Source: Ignavibacteria bacterium UBA2333 (GTDB lineage Bacteria > Bacteroidota > Ignavibacteria > Kapaibacteriales > Kapaibacteriaceae). From it: DNA of 22,743 bases. The stretch covers positions 1-22,743 of the forward strand of contig DDUR01000030.1 of assembly GCA_002344895.1 (NCBI GenBank), written 5' to 3'. The position numbers and the translations under genes are program-made. The first letter of the stretch is position 1, and each line of letters opens with the position of its first letter. The notes under the pieces were generated by a model that saw only the letters and a program-made list of their open reading frames with translations, searched no databases and had not been told where the DNA came from. Of this stretch, positions 15,413-22,743 are shown one piece after another.

Positions 15413-15454
15413 ACATCCCTCCGTGAGAGCGATTTGTGAATGAATGGAAGTGCG

Positions 15455-15462
15455 CAAAGATG
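15455..15462 (-). promoter_or_regulatory. -7-like box (CATCTTTG) of the FN3 lipoprotein gene
   Basis: The minus strand reads GACATCTTTGCGCAC, with the TTTGCGC core seen before hbd and the YmdB gene, but CA in place of TA. It lies 42 bases before the ATG at 15412 and 14 bases after the stop of the upstream adenosyltransferase gene, so the lipoprotein gene may be transcribed separately. Confidence 0.4.
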
Positions 15463-15475
15463 TCAAAAACGGCAT

Positions 15476-16048
15476 TTATACCGTCGATGATTCTGATCTG
15501 GGTTTCCAGGGTACGTCCGACTGCCCTGCTGAAGCATTAGCTGCCCGCGCAGCCGTAAACAGCCAGTCCGACAACCTGTTAAGATACCGTACCGGCCACG
15601 GACCAATGTCTTCGGCAGCTGCAAGAGCTACACAAAGGCGTTCGGCGCGCCGACATACAGTACGAGCGAGATGGAGGTAGGCAGCAGCCACTGTTCCTCC
15701 GGGTAGGATAAACGACGTAAGACTCGGAAGAACGTCGTCTAACCGGTCGATACGACGCTCAAGTTCCACAACGTGTTCCTCGGCAATTCGAGGAATTGTA
15801 TAGGTAGGGGGCGGAGAAAGGGGCGTTGCGAGGTCTGCGCCGAGGGTGAAGAGTAGCGAAGACGTTGACTCCAGGTCTGCTCTGAGCTCAGACTCCACAT
15901 CACACGTGAGGACAATGCCAAGAATGGCATTTAACTCGTCGACGGTTCCGTAGGCCTCAATTCGTAACGTATCCTTACCCACACGTTTGCCCCCAAAGAG
16001 GCCCGTTGTGCCATCGTCACCAGTGCGTGTATAGATCCGTGTAGCCAT
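15476..16048 (-). CDS. pduO: ATP:cob(I)alamin adenosyltransferase, PduO type
   Basis: The enzyme transfers the adenosyl group of ATP to cob(I)alamin to make adenosylcobalamin, the cofactor of methylmalonyl-CoA mutase and related enzymes. The 190-residue protein has the PduO/MMAB signature: an N-terminal RIYTRTGDDGTTGLFGG ATP loop, EAYGTVDELNAILG, then LFTLGADLAT, FILPGGTVAAAYLHLARTVCRRAERL, and a C-terminal RYLNRLSDWLFTAARAAN. The ATG at 16048 is preceded by TATCTTG at 7 bases and by no ribosome binding site, so the mRNA may be nearly leaderless. It is divergent from the YmdB-type gene, and their promoter-like boxes lie about 20 bases apart. No cobalamin-dependent enzyme is encoded in the window. 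Confidence 0.95.
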   Translation of the reverse strand: MATRIYTRTGDDGTTGLFGGKRVGKDTLRIEAYGTVDELNAILGIVLTCDVESELRADLESTSSLLFTLGADLATPLSPPPTYTIPRIAEEHVVELERRIDRLDDVLPSLTSFILPGGTVAAAYLHLARTVCRRAERLCVALAAAEDIGPWPVRYLNRLSDWLFTAARAANASAGQSDVPWKPRSESSTV

Positions 16049-16055
16049 CGGGGTG

Positions 16056-16062
16056 CAAGATA
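16056..16062 (-). promoter_or_regulatory. -7-like box (TATCTTG) abutting the adenosyltransferase start
   Basis: The minus strand reads TATCTTGCACCCCG then ATG, with seven bases between box and start codon. The box has one base fewer than TAnnTTTG. Its place, with no ribosome binding site, fits the near-leaderless pattern seen elsewhere in the window. Confidence 0.35.
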
Positions 16063-16081
16063 CTACGGCCGACGCGTTTCG

Positions 16082-16089
16082 TACCTTTG
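16082..16089 (+). promoter_or_regulatory. -7 box (TACCTTTG) of the YmdB-pyk promoter
   Basis: TACCTTTGCGCGC is a full match to TAnnTTTG with the GCGC extension. A second, weaker box (CATTTTTGCGC, 16107-16117) lies downstream. Either lies inside the open frame that begins at 16053, so translation should start at the ATG at 16143. Confidence 0.6.
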
Positions 16090-16142
16090 CGCGCTATCTG
16101 CTGCGCCATTTTTGCGCAATCTTCATTCACGCCCCGAGCCCC

Positions 16143-16952
16143 ATGCGCCCCTTTCCCATACTCTTTATCGGCGATGTCGTTGGATTTGTTGGCCTTCGTG
16201 CATTGTTGAAGGAGTTACCAGGCCTGAAGGAGCAGTTTTCACCGCGCGCCATTGTTGTCAATGGAGAAAACATTGTTGATGGCAAAGGACTGTCGGAGAA
16301 GGAGGCAGATGAGTTGTTTGCCGGCGGGGTTGACGTGATAACAACTGGTAATCACATTTGGGAGAACTGGAAGGCCCGCCCCTTGCTCGCAGCGAACCGA
16401 AATGTTCTTCGGCCGGCCAATTATCCCGAAGGAAATCCTGGCCGCGGTGTTACAACTGTCACACTTCAGAGTGGCGTGAGCTTTAGTGTCGTTCAACTGC
16501 AAGGCCGCGCCTACATGCAGAACATCGACTGTCCGTTTCGTGCCGCCGACACGATCCTCAACAAACTCGTTGGCAAGTCGAAGATGATTCTCGTCGATTT
16601 TCATGCCGATGCTTCGGCTGAAAAGATTGCCATGGGATGGTATCTCGACGGACGCGTTAGTGCTGTTCTTGGTACTCACACGCACACGCAGACGGCAGAC
16701 GCTCAGATTCTTCCTGAGGGTACGGCATTTATCTCTGATGTGGGTATGACGGGACCATACGACAGTGTGCTTGGTATGAAAAAAGACATTGCCATTCGGC
16801 GGTTACTGTTGCAGACAGCGCACAAATACGAAACAGCAGAAAACGATGTTCGGATTTGCGGAGCGTTTCTTGTTCTGGACGAAGAATCAGGCAAGGCAAT
16901 ATCCATTGAACCGTTTATGACGCCCCGCCCACGAACCACGACGAAAGAATAG
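16143..16952 (+). CDS. ymdB: YmdB-family metallophosphoesterase (2',3'-cyclic-nucleotide phosphodiesterase type)
   Basis: YmdB-type enzymes are cytoplasmic dinuclear-metal phosphodiesterases that act on cyclic nucleotides; in Bacillus YmdB affects biofilm formation. The 269-residue protein carries the family signature: FIGDVVGFVGLRAL with the first metal Asp near residue 8, VVNGENIVDGKGLS, ITTGNHIWENW, RPANYPEGNPGRG, VDFHADASAEKIAMGWYLDGRVSAVLGTHTHTQTAD with the metal-binding His residues, and ISDVGMTGPYDSVLGM. The start at 16143 fits the family N-terminus and the promoter position; the frame from 16053 would add 30 unrelated residues. Only 10 bases separate its stop from pyruvate kinase, so the two probably form an operon. 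Confidence 0.93.
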   Translation: MRPFPILFIGDVVGFVGLRALLKELPGLKEQFSPRAIVVNGENIVDGKGLSEKEADELFAGGVDVITTGNHIWENWKARPLLAANRNVLRPANYPEGNPGRGVTTVTLQSGVSFSVVQLQGRAYMQNIDCPFRAADTILNKLVGKSKMILVDFHADASAEKIAMGWYLDGRVSAVLGTHTHTQTADAQILPEGTAFISDVGMTGPYDSVLGMKKDIAIRRLLLQTAHKYETAENDVRICGAFLVLDEESGKAISIEPFMTPRPRTTTKE

Positions 16953-16962
16953 GAACTACACC

Positions 16963-18432
16963 ATGGCCACTGCGCACGGCAGTCTTCATCACAAAGCGAA
17001 GATTCTCTGCACGATGGGACCGGCCATCGCATCGGTCGATAAGATCGTTGCGCTTGTAAAGGCCGGCGCGAACGCCTTTCGGTTAAACATGTCGCATGGC
17101 TCATATTCGAGCCACGAGCACAACATCAACTGCATTCGCCAGGCAGAAGATAAACTTGGTGTGTATCTGCCAATCATTGCCGATCTCCAGGGTCCCAAGA
17201 TTCGCGTAGGCGATTTCAAAGACAAGGAGTTCATGACCCTCGTTGTTGGCCGTGAGATCCGGCTGGCCGATGTTGGCACCATACGCGCAAAGAAGCTTGA
17301 GGAAAGCGAGTCTCTTGTTCCTGTACAGTATCCAACACTTGCAAAGGATGTTCAGAAGGGCGACGTGTTACTACTTGATGACGGGTTGCTCAAACTCCAG
17401 GTTAAGGATGTAACAGATGACGTCGTTCGTGCCCTTGTTGTCCATGGAGGCGTTCTAAAACCTCGCAAGGGTATAAATCTCCCAGGAACAAGTGTATCAC
17501 AACCATCGATAACGTCAAAGGATCGCGCTGACATTCGTTTTGCGATTGATAATGACGTTGACTATGTCGCAGTTTCCTTTGTACGCACATCAGCCGACGT
17601 TGAGAACGTCCGTCGGTACGTCGGCAAGTATGGCGGAACACAATGGATTATCGCAAAAATCGAGAAACCCGAGGCACTTCAAAACATTGAGGCCATCATT
17701 GCTGCCTCTGATGCAATCATGGTAGCTCGCGGAGACCTCGGCGTTGAGATTCCGTCCCAGGCAGTGCCGATCATGCAGAAGAAGATCATTAAACTCTGCA
17801 ACCATGCTGCAAAGCCGGTTATTACGGCAACACAGATGCTGGAGTCGATGATTAAGGCACCGCGCCCCACACGTGCAGAGGCAAGTGACGTGGCGAATGC
17901 CGTGCTAGATGGCACTGATGCCGTGATGTTATCTGCTGAGACATCCGTGGGTGCATATCCCGTGGAGGCAGTACACTACATGCGAACGATCTGTACAGAA
18001 GCTGAGAACGAACTGTTGGGTGACGGCCTATTGCATCATCCTGACAATGCTATGTACGAGCCCACAGAGTCGAACACAGACTCGATTGCAATGGCTGCGG
18101 CACGGATTGCCGAAGAAGCGCGTGTAGCCGGAATTGCGTCCCTGAGTTATAGCGGACAAACAGCACGACTCATTTCGAATCGACGTCCTAAAGCGCCCAT
18201 TCTCGCGATCACAACCATGCGGTCGATTGCACGACGTATGGGGTTGCTCTGGGGTGTTACTGGACTCGTTGTTGACACCATCACGTCTACAGATGAGACC
18301 ATCGAGCATATCAAGGCATTACTCGTAAAACAGAAATACTTTACAGCCAACAGCACCGTTGTCTTTACCATCGGCCGTCCGTTAGTCGGTCGAGCGAAGA
18401 CGAACATGTTGAGTATAGAGGCCCTGAAGTAG
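16963..18432 (+). CDS. pyk: pyruvate kinase
   Basis: Pyruvate kinase converts phosphoenolpyruvate and ADP to pyruvate and ATP, the last step of glycolysis, in the cytoplasm. The 489-residue length fits the bacterial tetrameric enzyme. Visible landmarks are AKILCTMGPA, FRLNMSHG with Arg40, IADLQGPKIRVG, the B domain (about 85-185), the catalytic Lys232 and metal-ligand Glu234 in AKIEKPEA, the metal-ligand Asp258 in MVARGDLGVEI, and TATQMLESM at 288-296. The C-terminal allosteric domain starts near 370. It is downstream of the YmdB-type gene by 10 bases. No ribosome binding site is obvious. A strong hairpin terminator follows. Confidence 0.98.
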   Translation: MATAHGSLHHKAKILCTMGPAIASVDKIVALVKAGANAFRLNMSHGSYSSHEHNINCIRQAEDKLGVYLPIIADLQGPKIRVGDFKDKEFMTLVVGREIRLADVGTIRAKKLEESESLVPVQYPTLAKDVQKGDVLLLDDGLLKLQVKDVTDDVVRALVVHGGVLKPRKGINLPGTSVSQPSITSKDRADIRFAIDNDVDYVAVSFVRTSADVENVRRYVGKYGGTQWIIAKIEKPEALQNIEAIIAASDAIMVARGDLGVEIPSQAVPIMQKKIIKLCNHAAKPVITATQMLESMIKAPRPTRAEASDVANAVLDGTDAVMLSAETSVGAYPVEAVHYMRTICTEAENELLGDGLLHHPDNAMYEPTESNTDSIAMAAARIAEEARVAGIASLSYSGQTARLISNRRPKAPILAITTMRSIARRMGLLWGVTGLVVDTITSTDETIEHIKALLVKQKYFTANSTVVFTIGRPLVGRAKTNMLSIEALK

Positions 18433-18477
18433 GTAACTCAGAGTACCACCTTTACGACTGATCAAGCGTATAAACAC

Positions 18478-18514
18478 AAAATCACCGGGCTACGTGGTAA
18501 CCCGGTGATTTTTT
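18478..18514. terminator. bidirectional hairpin terminator between pyk and the M16 gene
   Basis: A 12-bp perfect stem (aaaatcaccggg and its complement) encloses an 11-base loop in which TAC and GTA can also pair. It is followed by a T-run on the plus strand and preceded by A residues, so it serves both convergent genes (stops at 18432 and 18547). Confidence 0.9.
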
Positions 18515-18546
18515 CGTGTTCAATGCCTACGACCGATAAAACGGTG

Positions 18547-21363
18547 TTATTCTGGTTTCAGAACGAACTTGGCGAAGTTCTTTGTTCCGAGATACGTCTT
18601 AGCAGCTGAACGAATCTGCTCAGCCGAAAGTCCCTTAATGAGTGCATCGCGCTCGGCGATAGCGGACCATGGTTGTTCGTTTTGGACAAGGAACCGGATG
18701 TTCGTTAACCAGAAGTTGTTGGTCTTCATACCAGTTTCGCGTTCCTTCACCTGGATTTCGCGAATCTTCGAGACGTAGGAAGCGTCCACGGTGTTGTTCT
18801 GAAGATAGTCAACTTCTTTTTGAACAGCGCTCACGAGTTCGTCAACACGTTCTGGTTTGCAGCTGAAGAAAACCATCAGGCCGTATTCCTCTACAGGGAT
18901 ACGCTCGATTTGCGGATTCACGGCAACAAAGTAAACGCCGCCCTTTTCTTCGCGGAGTTGTTCACGAAGACGGATGTTCATGACTTCCGTCAGCGCAATC
19001 ATGTCATACCGATTCTTGCTCGTGAACTTCATGGGGCCTGTCCATGCCAACAGCACCGTGCTCTTAGGTTCTGAGCCAGCAGTAATGGTCTTTTCGAGCT
19101 TACCAGTCTTTGTCCGCACACCGACATCTTTCCACTTCCGTGTTGATGGTGTTTTACCTGGTAGCCCTCCGATATACGTTTCAATGAGAGGGCGGATCTC
19201 ATCGAGTTTGAACGAGCCAACAAATGTGAAGGTGTAGTCTGCTGCATTGGAGACAGCATCTTTCACGAAGGAAAAGGCCTTGTTTTCGTCGAAACTGTCG
19301 ATCATATCTGCAGAGAGCGGTTTTGAACGCGGATGTCTATCCGTCATTTCATACATCACGGTCTCGAAGAACACACGGTCCGGATTCTTGTCCTTATTCG
19401 CGAGTTCTGACTTCGTCTGTTGTTTCATAGCCGTAATGGCTTCTTTGTCGAGACGAGGCGCAGTAAACTGAAGGTAGAGCACTTCCATGAAGGACTTAAG
19501 ATCCTTCGGAGTTGTGCTTCCATTCATCTGAAACGTTTCCGTTGAGGCCGACGGTGAGATAGAAATGTTCTTGCCTTGGAGCAGTTTTCCGAGTTGAGTT
19601 CCATCAAACTCACCGAGTCCACCTGCATCTACCATGGTTGCGGCAAGTTGCAGCGTTACGATATCCTTTGTTTCACCCAGGGACGTACCGCCCCATGACC
19701 ATGCAGAGAACAGGATCTCGTCATTTTTAAAGTCGGTTGGCTTGAGATATACACGGGCACCGTTCGACAGTGTCCAAACCTCACCACCGATTTCGGCAAT
19801 GGGTTCACGTTTTGTGATTGATCCGGCCTTTGGTGCTTCAGCGAGCAATGGCTTATCGATTGTCTGGTCGACCCACGGATCAATCTGCTTACTCGTCACA
19901 GCGCTGATCAAATTCTTTACATCACCTTCTTTCGGAACGGCATAACCATTCCCCTCTGGAATACTCAGAGCGATGATGCGATGTGGATTCGACGCTTCGG
20001 CAGCTACCCATTTTGATACGTCGGCAGCTTCGATTGTAGCGAGAAGCTTCTTGGTGAGTTCGTATTCCGCCTTGATACCTGGTGACGCTTCATCATTTAA
20101 GAAGTGGCGGACAAACTCCATCGCATGTTGTTGTGATGGTGTCTTGTCAGCCTCGTGCGACATAGCCTCGATCTGTGCAAGCATAGCATCCTTAGCTCGC
20201 TGAAGCTCGGTGGCCGTATAACCGTGTCGTTTTACGCGTTCAACTTCTGTAAGAAGGCCATTAAGGGCCTTCATGATGTTTTTATCATTACCACGTGCGC
20301 CCAGAACAAACTGGCGCATGTCGCGTGGAAATCCTGCGTTATACGTGTAGGCTACCGTGAAAGGGGCAGAAGGTTTCCGTGTAATTTCTGCTACGCGCAT
20401 TCCAAACATTTGTTGGTGCAACCGCGCGATCACGCTCATACGGTAGTCGTCTTCCGTAATGAGGCGGCGTCCTGGAGCGATGTGTGTAATCTCAACGCTT
20501 GGTACATCGAGTTCCTTATCGGTCGCAATGCTTACGCGTGTTTCCTGAATTGGTGGCACAGGATACGACGGACGCTGTGGCGGACTGCCTGCCGTTGCTG
20601 TACGGCTCACAAAGTGTTTTTCGAGCAGCGCTTGTGCATCGTCAGGATCAATGTCACCAACGACAATGACGGCCATATTCTGCGGATGATACCACGTGCG
20701 GTAGAACCGACGAAGATTATCGGCAGGTGCGCGAAGCAGGACATTCGTGTCACCAATAACATCGCGTTCGGCATACTTCGAACCGGCAAAGATGACCTTG
20801 TTATGAACTTCTCGTACACGCTCATCTGCATTCCGTCCGAGTCGCCATTCTTCTACAACCACACCTCGTTCGGCTTCGATTTCTTTATCGTCATACGACA
20901 CAGCGGAAGCCCAATCACGAAGTACTTGCATTCCCTTAATAACGTTTTGACCGTTATCCGTGGGAATCGTCAGCATGTACACTGTCTCATCTTGATTGGT
21001 GTAGGCATTAAGATCTGCACCAAAGCGTACGCCAGTTGACTCGAGGAAGTTGATCAGTTCTTGTTTCGGGAACGTCTTTGTTCCGTTAAACGCCATATGC
21101 TCACAGAAGTGAGCAAGGCCATTTTGATCTGCGTCTTCGAGTACGGCACCGGCATTCACGGCCAGTACCATTTCCACGCGCTTTTCCGGCTTGGTATTGC
21201 GCATGATGTAGAATGCCGTACCGTTGGAAAGTTTTCCGTGTTTTACAGCCGAATTCAACGGAATCTTATCACCGCCTCCGGCTGACAAAAACGTTGTAGC
21301 CGTAATGACGGCAACAACGAGGGCGACATAGTGGCGGACCTTCCGCAATGTCATGTTGGTCAT
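18547..21363 (-). CDS. exported M16 family zinc metalloprotease (insulinase/PqqL type)
   Basis: This is an exported pitrilysin-clan peptidase of 938 residues made of two M16 halves. The signal peptide is at about 1-29 (VALVVAVITATTFLSAGG). The inverted zinc motif HxxEH is HFCEH at 85-89, in NGLAHFCEHMAFNGTK, followed by the distal Glu region IEAERGVVVEEWR at about 162-174. The second half (from about residue 500) lacks the zinc motif, as in the family, and ends with the Arg/Tyr region EEKGGVYFVAVNP. Full-length PqqL-like enzymes have this size. The start at 21363 is set by AGGGAG four bases upstream; the frame extends to 21507 but that part is Arg-rich and unlike the family. It follows the metallopeptidase gene on the same strand by 157 bases. 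Confidence 0.95.
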   Translation of the reverse strand: MTNMTLRKVRHYVALVVAVITATTFLSAGGGDKIPLNSAVKHGKLSNGTAFYIMRNTKPEKRVEMVLAVNAGAVLEDADQNGLAHFCEHMAFNGTKTFPKQELINFLESTGVRFGADLNAYTNQDETVYMLTIPTDNGQNVIKGMQVLRDWASAVSYDDKEIEAERGVVVEEWRLGRNADERVREVHNKVIFAGSKYAERDVIGDTNVLLRAPADNLRRFYRTWYHPQNMAVIVVGDIDPDDAQALLEKHFVSRTATAGSPPQRPSYPVPPIQETRVSIATDKELDVPSVEITHIAPGRRLITEDDYRMSVIARLHQQMFGMRVAEITRKPSAPFTVAYTYNAGFPRDMRQFVLGARGNDKNIMKALNGLLTEVERVKRHGYTATELQRAKDAMLAQIEAMSHEADKTPSQQHAMEFVRHFLNDEASPGIKAEYELTKKLLATIEAADVSKWVAAEASNPHRIIALSIPEGNGYAVPKEGDVKNLISAVTSKQIDPWVDQTIDKPLLAEAPKAGSITKREPIAEIGGEVWTLSNGARVYLKPTDFKNDEILFSAWSWGGTSLGETKDIVTLQLAATMVDAGGLGEFDGTQLGKLLQGKNISISPSASTETFQMNGSTTPKDLKSFMEVLYLQFTAPRLDKEAITAMKQQTKSELANKDKNPDRVFFETVMYEMTDRHPRSKPLSADMIDSFDENKAFSFVKDAVSNAADYTFTFVGSFKLDEIRPLIETYIGGLPGKTPSTRKWKDVGVRTKTGKLEKTITAGSEPKSTVLLAWTGPMKFTSKNRYDMIALTEVMNIRLREQLREEKGGVYFVAVNPQIERIPVEEYGLMVFFSCKPERVDELVSAVQKEVDYLQNNTVDASYVSKIREIQVKERETGMKTNNFWLTNIRFLVQNEQPWSAIAERDALIKGLSAEQIRSAAKTYLGTKNFAKFVLKPE

Positions 21364-21520
21364 GGTACTCCCTACTCTCAAATGAAGGTGTGGTGCTCGA
21401 ACGATTGGACCGCGCCGAGAGTTGCGATCCAGACGGGAAAATCTGTACAAACCTCGGCACAGACGGCGGATTGAGAAAAACGAACGTGGGAATCGCAGGA
21501 TCTGCACAGGGCTACCAATC
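21364..21520. other. 157-base intergenic region upstream of the M16 protease gene
   Basis: No gene, hairpin terminator or repeat is evident here. The minus strand contains GAGGTTTGTACAGATTTTCCC around the middle, a weak match to the promoter pattern of this window, and AGGGAG before the M16 start codon. The open frame on the minus strand from 21507 is judged non-coding. Confidence 0.5.
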
Positions 21521-22642
21521 CTATTTCAGCCCGCCTGCCACGGGTTCTGCAGCGAGTTTGACGAGTTGATACAGTGTTTCTTGCGTATCTGTTGGATCAA
21601 GTCCGAGAATCCTCGAAAACCTCAACATGGCGTCACTCGTGCTTCGGGCTTCCAGAAGGGAACGGATTGCCGAAGCTCCTCCCTGTTCCCATGCCCTTTT
21701 ACAGAGAGCAGCGCCAACGATATAGAGATCATCCTGTGAGAGATCGATATCCGTGAAGAGCTCCGTTAAGGAGGGGACAGCAAGCGAGTCACGTTCGTTG
21801 ACGTAGTCGTTCAGGACGTCATCAGGACTTCTGCCGAGTGACCCTCCCAACCACGTTGCTACACCCTCACGAATCACCGGGTGAGTGGAGTCATCATCAG
21901 CCAGGACCATGTGGACAAGCTCATGAGCGTAGAATGGACTACCGGCTCCGGAAAGGACGACGCCCGACGTTGGAAAGGAAAGGCCCGTTGGTGGGAAGGC
22001 GAAATATTCGAGGCCAAGAGACGATGCCAATTCATCTCGAGACTCTGTAATGATAAACTCGATCCGAGCCGGAATCGCTAGGTCGAGCCGGCCTGCAGTT
22101 TGTTCCACAAACTGGACTGCTGAATCAGCTGCATCTTCACGCACAATTACAGACGGTCGATGTCGATAGAGAATCATTCCAACTTGTGTGGAATCCATTG
22201 TGCGGCGGAGGACATCAAGTGGGTTCAGGATAACGAAGCCCCCTTCGCCCCTTACGAAGGTTGTTCGCAGAATCCCAAGAGGAATAACATGGAACGACGT
22301 GGGGTCGATCAAAGCGAACATTGTGCGAACGACCCACGAATCGCCGTGAGGTTCGATACTCAGTACGGTAGGCGGATACGTGCGGACAACGTCCACGTCT
22401 TGTGAAAACCAATCTCGAACAACACCGTCGGGCATACCGGGAATCGACGTGCGATCATATGTAGCTGACCGCGACACGGATCTCCAGGTAGAGAGACTAT
22501 CGACCCATTGAGCGAGAATCTCGCGGACAGCAACATTCGATGTGTCGACGCGGGCCATCACACGAATATCCCCTTGTCCAGCAAAAGCCGACACGGACGT
22601 AACCACCAGAACGGTGTATGCTATCGTGAGCAGGCGGAACAC
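21521..22642 (-). CDS. probable exported gluzincin (HExxH) metallopeptidase
   Basis: This is an exported 373-residue protein with a signal peptide (LLTIAYTVLVVTSVSAFA, cleavage near residue 21). Its key region is HELVH at 240-244, followed by PVIREGVATWLGGS with Glu259. That is the HExxH plus downstream Glu pattern of MA-clan gluzincins, in the layout of the small peptidase_MA_2-type domains. The spacing of 15 residues between the second His and the Glu is short for the clan. The C-terminal helices (LSQDDLYIVGAALCKRAWEQGGASAIRSLL) match that fold. Residues about 25-160 are an N-terminal region I do not recognise. The substrate is unknown. The start is GTG at 22642, five bases after a TAAATTTT box. 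It lies upstream of the M16 protease gene. Confidence 0.76.
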   Translation of the reverse strand: MFRLLTIAYTVLVVTSVSAFAGQGDIRVMARVDTSNVAVREILAQWVDSLSTWRSVSRSATYDRTSIPGMPDGVVRDWFSQDVDVVRTYPPTVLSIEPHGDSWVVRTMFALIDPTSFHVIPLGILRTTFVRGEGGFVILNPLDVLRRTMDSTQVGMILYRHRPSVIVREDAADSAVQFVEQTAGRLDLAIPARIEFIITESRDELASSLGLEYFAFPPTGLSFPTSGVVLSGAGSPFYAHELVHMVLADDDSTHPVIREGVATWLGGSLGRSPDDVLNDYVNERDSLAVPSLTELFTDIDLSQDDLYIVGAALCKRAWEQGGASAIRSLLEARSTSDAMLRFSRILGLDPTDTQETLYQLVKLAAEPVAGGLK

Positions 22643-22647
22643 CAGTG

Positions 22648-22655
22648 AAAATTTA
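22648..22655 (-). promoter_or_regulatory. -7-like box (TAAATTTT) abutting the gluzincin start
   Basis: The minus strand reads TAAATTTTCACTG then GTG. The octamer differs from TAnnTTTG in its last base. A short inverted repeat (cgggag T ctcccg, 22663-22675) lies just upstream and could be an operator. The call is tentative. Confidence 0.35.
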
Positions 22656-22709
22656 CGTCTTTCGGGAGTCTCCCGGAGAATTCTTTCTCGGAGATGAGGG
22701 CGGTAGGGA

Positions 22710-22743
22710 GAAGGTGCCGGGGACCTTTAGGTCCCCGGCACCT
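22710..22743. repeat. palindromic repeat, copy 2 (inverted relative to copy 1), cut by the window end
   Basis: The left arm gaaggtgccggggacc (22710-22725), the loop TTTA and 14 bases of the right arm are visible. All 34 bases equal the reverse complement of the element at 6195-6230. It lies 68 bases upstream of the gluzincin start, so it is likely to end a gene outside the window or to be an independent repeat. Confidence 0.85.

Noticed and set aside
20155..21039. A 294-codon plus-strand open frame inside the M16 protease gene
   Set aside because: It is antisense to a clear, conserved protease domain. Its translation is rich in Cys, His and Arg with no domain character, as expected for a shadow frame.
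21364..21507. N-terminal extension of the M16 protease by 48 residues
   Set aside because: The added part is Arg-rich, precedes a good signal peptide and would bypass a clear ribosome binding site before 21363.

Overview
The window looks like chromosomal DNA from a member of the Chlorobiota/Bacteroidota side of the FCB group; a Kapabacteria- or Ignavibacteria-like lineage is my best guess. This rests on: a PD40/OmpA outer-membrane protein, several lipoproteins with unfamiliar domains, a cbpA/lgt/hbd/M16 housekeeping mix, and promoter-like boxes of the Bacteroidota type (TAnnTTTG near -7) rather than TATAAT. The lineage is inference; no rRNA gene is present to confirm it. I see no tRNA, rRNA, CRISPR array, phage or insertion sequence. 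Gene density is high, and no gene-free stretch exceeds about 160 bases.

Layout. 1-344 (minus): a possible first few codons of a gene, then a small membrane protein. 418-3710 (plus): cutA, radC, a Kir-type potassium channel, a small membrane protein overlapping the channel stop codon, and a CbpA/DnaJ-type co-chaperone. 3716-4348 (minus): an unrecognised protein that seems to lack its N-terminus. 4440-6191 (plus): an orphan MalK-type ABC ATPase and a NlpE-like/META lipoprotein. 6245-7096 (minus): 3-hydroxybutyryl-CoA dehydrogenase. 7188-7943 (plus): a single-pass membrane protein, tail to tail with lgt. 7921-12404 (minus): lgt, a large PD40 protein with two OmpA domains, and a probable beta-barrel protein. 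12508-14359 (plus): rsmB and a repeat-containing lipoprotein. 14438-16048 (minus): a fibronectin-III lipoprotein and an ATP:cobalamin adenosyltransferase. 16143-18432 (plus): a YmdB-type phosphodiesterase and pyruvate kinase. 18547-22642 (minus): a large M16 zinc protease and a probable secreted gluzincin metallopeptidase.

How it works together. The genes are mostly housekeeping: metal homeostasis, translation, central carbon metabolism, cofactor activation. They are mixed with a cell-envelope set: Lgt, the lipoproteins it would modify, a peptidoglycan anchor, a barrel and exported proteases. No single dedicated pathway spans the window.

The most interesting signals lie outside the genes. 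First, a perfect 36-base palindrome (17-bp stem) lies between convergent genes at 6195-6230 and recurs, inverted, at the right edge (22710-22743). It behaves like a dispersed terminator-like repeat. Second, a TAnnTTTGC-type box recurs upstream of many genes; in at least five cases it ends only 4-7 bases before the start codon, which predicts leaderless or nearly leaderless mRNAs. Other genes in the window, mainly the lipoprotein genes, carry clear GGAGG-type ribosome binding sites. Two start modes may therefore coexist.
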